In this document: positions 6,648-8,792 of the stretch, piece after piece | Layout: each line of letters begins with the position of its first letter | Numbering within the stretch: position 1 is the stretch's first letter | Assembly (NCBI GenBank): GCA_030149585.1 | Contig: JASFBJ010000149.1 | Coordinates: forward strand, 1 to 8,792 | Source of the DNA: Desulfobacterales bacterium | Lineage (GTDB): Bacteria; Desulfobacterota; Desulfobacteria; Desulfobacterales; JASFBJ01 | Length of the DNA: 8,792 nt | Reading direction: 5' to 3' | Made by a program: the position numbers and the translations under genes | Notes under the pieces: model-generated | Seen by the model: only the letters and a program-made list of their open reading frames with translations | The model's database searches: none | Told to the model about the DNA's origin: nothing

Positions 6648-8705
6648 ATGGTTTTCCCCAAAAATTGTCCTGCTGATTTTGATAAGTATTGTCAAGATAC
6701 TGTAAAGAAAATTATAGAAAAAGATCCATTTTTGAGACCCTATGAGGCTGCTCTGAACAAACGTATTTCAAACCTTCAAAGCAAGGAAAATAAACTAACT
6801 CAGGGTAAGATGAGCCTCAAAGACTTTGCATCCGGCCATAAATACTTCGGACTTCACCTTAAAAATAATGAATGGTCATTGCGTGAGTGGGCCCCAAATG
6901 CTTCCAAAATTTATCTGGTTGGTGATCTAAACTCATGGCAGGAAAAAGAGGCCTTTAAACTAAAAAAGATCAGCCATGACGGTGTTTGGGAGATATTTTT
7001 ACCCAAAGATGCTTTTGCTCATGAGGATCTTTACAGATTGCGTATCCACTGGTCCGGCGGGTCAGGCGACAGGATACCAGCCTATGCCCAAAGGGTTGTG
7101 CAGGACCCAGACACTCTGATATTTAATGCTCAGGTGTGGCATCCATTGACTGCTTATCAATGGAAATTGCCTGAATTCAGGCATGTTCGGGAGGCTCCCT
7201 TTATTTATGAAACCCATGTTGGAATGGCCCAGGAAGAGGAAAAAACAGGAACATACAGGGAGTTTGCAAAGCAGATAATACCGAGGATCGTCAAGGCCGG
7301 CTATAATACTATTCAGTTGATGGCTATTCAGGAGCATCCATATTATGCTTCCTTTGGTTATCAGATCTCAAATTTTTTTGCTCCATCATCACGTTTCGGC
7401 ACGCCTGATGATCTTAAATATCTGATAGATACTGCCCACCAAAGAGGTCTGTCGGTTATCATGGATATTATCCATTCCCATGCAGTATCCAATGAGGTGG
7501 AAGGCCTCAGCCTTTTTGACGGAACTCCCTGGCTCTATTTTCATGAGGGCGCTAAGGGTTTTCATGAAGCCTGGAATTCACGCTGCTTTGACTACCGCAA
7601 AACTCAGACCCTTCATTTTCTACTCTCTAACTTAAGGTACTGGATAGAAGAGTTCAAATTTGACGGGTTGCGATTTGACGGGGTAACCAGCATGCTCTAT
7701 TTTGATCACGGGCTTGGTAAGGCCTTTACTTCCTATGCTCACTATTTTAATGATAATGTTGACGAAGATGCCTACACCTATCTTGCCCTTGCCAACCGGC
7801 TGATACATGCTATCCGGCCGGATGCAATCGTAATTGCCGAAGATATCAGCGGAATGCCGGGGCTTGCAACACCGCTTTCTGACGGCGGAGCTGGTTTTAA
7901 TTATAGATATGCCATGGGTGTACCTGATAACTGGATTCGTCTTTTAAAAGATGTGTCTGATGAAGCATGGAATATGGGGCAACTTTGGCATGAATTAACC
8001 AATAGAAGAGCCGATGAAAAAACAATAAGTTATGCTGAATCCCATGATCAGGCACTGGTTGGTGACCAGACCCTGATATTTCGTTTAATTGGTTCTGATA
8101 TCTATGAGCATATGCGTTTATCTGATGATAATATCAGGGTTGCAAGGGGAATTGCCCTGCATAAACTGATTCGTCTGATAACCCTTGCAACAGCCGGCAG
8201 CGGATATATGAATTTTATGGGAAATGAATTCGGCCATCCAGAGTGGATAGATTTTCCCCGCGAGGGCAATAACTGGTCATATCATTATGCAAGGCGACAG
8301 TGGCATCTGGTGGATGATCATGAGCTGAAATATCAAGTTCTGGCTGAATTTGACAAAAAAATTATTTTCATGGCCCGTAATTATAAAATTCTTGAATCCT
8401 CCCATATTAATCTTTTATTTGAACATAATGATGATAAAATATTAGCCTTTGAAAGGGCCGGTCTTGTCTTTGTCTTTAATTTTCATCCAGTCCAGTCATG
8501 GGTTGATTATAGCATTCCGTGTTTTTCAGGAAAATATTGCATGCTCTTTGATACTGATGAGAGTAAATTCGGCGGGTTTAGACGCTTAAAATCAGATCAA
8601 ATTCATTTTACAATTTCCAAAACCCATGAGAATAATAAAAGAGATTTTCTCAGCCTTTATATTCCATCCCGCACAGCTATTATTCTTAAAAGGCTTTCAG
8701 CCTGA
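6648..8705 (+). CDS. glgB: 1,4-alpha-glucan branching enzyme, eukaryote-like GH13_8 type
   Basis: This enzyme cuts an alpha-1,4 chain and rejoins the piece by an alpha-1,6 bond to create glycogen branches. From ATG 6648 it has 685 residues. After an N-terminal helical stretch with DPFLRPY comes a CBM48 module (about 60-130: YFGLHLK, LREWAPNASKIYLVGDLNSW). The GH13 barrel then shows region I DIIHSHAV, region II GLRFDGVTSM with nucleophile D344, region III IAEDISGMPG with acid/base E398, and region IV ESHDQALVGDQ with D467. The spacing matches human GBE1 (D357, E412, D481), and so does the tail (NFMGNEFGHPEWIDFPREGN, FERAGLVFVFNFHP, YIPSRTAIIL). The enzyme is therefore of the eukaryote-like type rather than the E. 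coli GH13_9 type. The frame stays open upstream to TTG 6561 and ATG 6597, but those codons lie in the repeat; homology starts after ATG 6648. The Shine-Dalgarno match before 6648 is weak (gaga at 6630-6633). Confidence 0.94.
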   Translation: MVFPKNCPADFDKYCQDTVKKIIEKDPFLRPYEAALNKRISNLQSKENKLTQGKMSLKDFASGHKYFGLHLKNNEWSLREWAPNASKIYLVGDLNSWQEKEAFKLKKISHDGVWEIFLPKDAFAHEDLYRLRIHWSGGSGDRIPAYAQRVVQDPDTLIFNAQVWHPLTAYQWKLPEFRHVREAPFIYETHVGMAQEEEKTGTYREFAKQIIPRIVKAGYNTIQLMAIQEHPYYASFGYQISNFFAPSSRFGTPDDLKYLIDTAHQRGLSVIMDIIHSHAVSNEVEGLSLFDGTPWLYFHEGAKGFHEAWNSRCFDYRKTQTLHFLLSNLRYWIEEFKFDGLRFDGVTSMLYFDHGLGKAFTSYAHYFNDNVDEDAYTYLALANRLIHAIRPDAIVIAEDISGMPGLATPLSDGGAGFNYRYAMGVPDNWIRLLKDVSDEAWNMGQLWHELTNRRADEKTISYAESHDQALVGDQTLIFRLIGSDIYEHMRLSDDNIRVARGIALHKLIRLITLATAGSGYMNFMGNEFGHPEWIDFPREGNNWSYHYARRQWHLVDDHELKYQVLAEFDKKIIFMARNYKILESSHINLLFEHNDDKILAFERAGLVFVFNFHPVQSWVDYSIPCFSGKYCMLFDTDESKFGGFRRLKSDQIHFTISKTHENNKRDFLSLYIPSRTAIILKRLSA

Positions 8706-8724
8706 AATAAAATCCTGTTGCTTC

Positions 8725-8792
8725 TTGCCTGGTTCCCATGCTCCAGCGTGGGAACCCCATGTGGTATGCATTCCCACGCTGGAGCGTGGGAA
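8725..8792. repeat. 68-bp double-hairpin (BIME/REP-like) repeat, copy 2, downstream of glgB
   Basis: Same orientation and same 68-nt length as copy 1, starting 19 nt after the glgB stop and running to the window edge. Hairpin 1 arms lie at 8731-8742 and 8745-8756, with one T-G wobble where copy 1 has T-A. Hairpin 2 (8771-8780 and 8783-8792) is identical to copy 1 over all 22 nt. Four of the five differences fall in the 14-nt spacer. As a stable 3' structure it could protect or end the glgB transcript, but there is no T-run within the window to support intrinsic termination. The element may extend past the window end. Confidence 0.92.

Overview
The window holds most of a glycogen (alpha-1,4/1,6-glucan) metabolism gene cluster, with every gene on the + strand. 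It reads like a Desulfobacterota (Desulfobacteraceae-type) chromosome. Three things suggest this: AT-leaning codon use with good Shine-Dalgarno sites, a GT5 synthase and a GH13_8 branching enzyme of the kind I associate with that group, and dispersed 'ttcccacgct / agcgtgggaa' palindromic repeats that I recall from large-genome sulfate reducers and some other environmental bacteria. The taxonomic call is inference from memory, not a database result.

Layout: (1) 2-2053, 3' part of a glycogen debranching enzyme with amylo-alpha-1,6-glucosidase GDE_N-like and GDE_C regions; its 5' end lies outside the window. (2) 2086-2397, a 103-residue protein made almost only of a CBM48/AMPK-beta-type glycogen-binding module. 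(3) 2412-4952, an alpha-glucan phosphorylase of the short 'archaeal/bacterial' GT35 type with a DUF3417-like N-terminus. (4) 4994-6511, a GT5 ADP-glucose-type glycogen synthase of a divergent subgroup. (5) 6648-8705, a eukaryote-like (GBE1-like, GH13_8) branching enzyme. Genes 1 to 4 are separated by only 32, 14 and 41 nt and look like one transcription unit. The gap before the branching enzyme is 136 nt and is half filled by a repeat.

Together the genes cover elongation (synthase), branching, phosphorolysis of outer chains (phosphorylase) and removal of branch stubs (debranching enzyme), plus a free glycogen-binding module that may target or organise them. No ADP-glucose pyrophosphorylase is in the window, so the supply of ADP-glucose must be encoded elsewhere.

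The most unusual structure is a pair of 68-bp elements in the same orientation (6561-6628 and 8725-8792, 63/68 identical) that bracket the branching-enzyme gene. Each lies 19 nt from the coding sequence. Each element consists of two hairpins that are near reverse complements of each other around a 14-nt spacer, a BIME/REP-like design. The upstream copy is open in frame with the branching enzyme and lies in its leader, so it creates a start-site ambiguity and may affect translation. No non-coding stretch exceeds 300 nt, and I see no tRNA, rRNA, CRISPR array or transposase gene.
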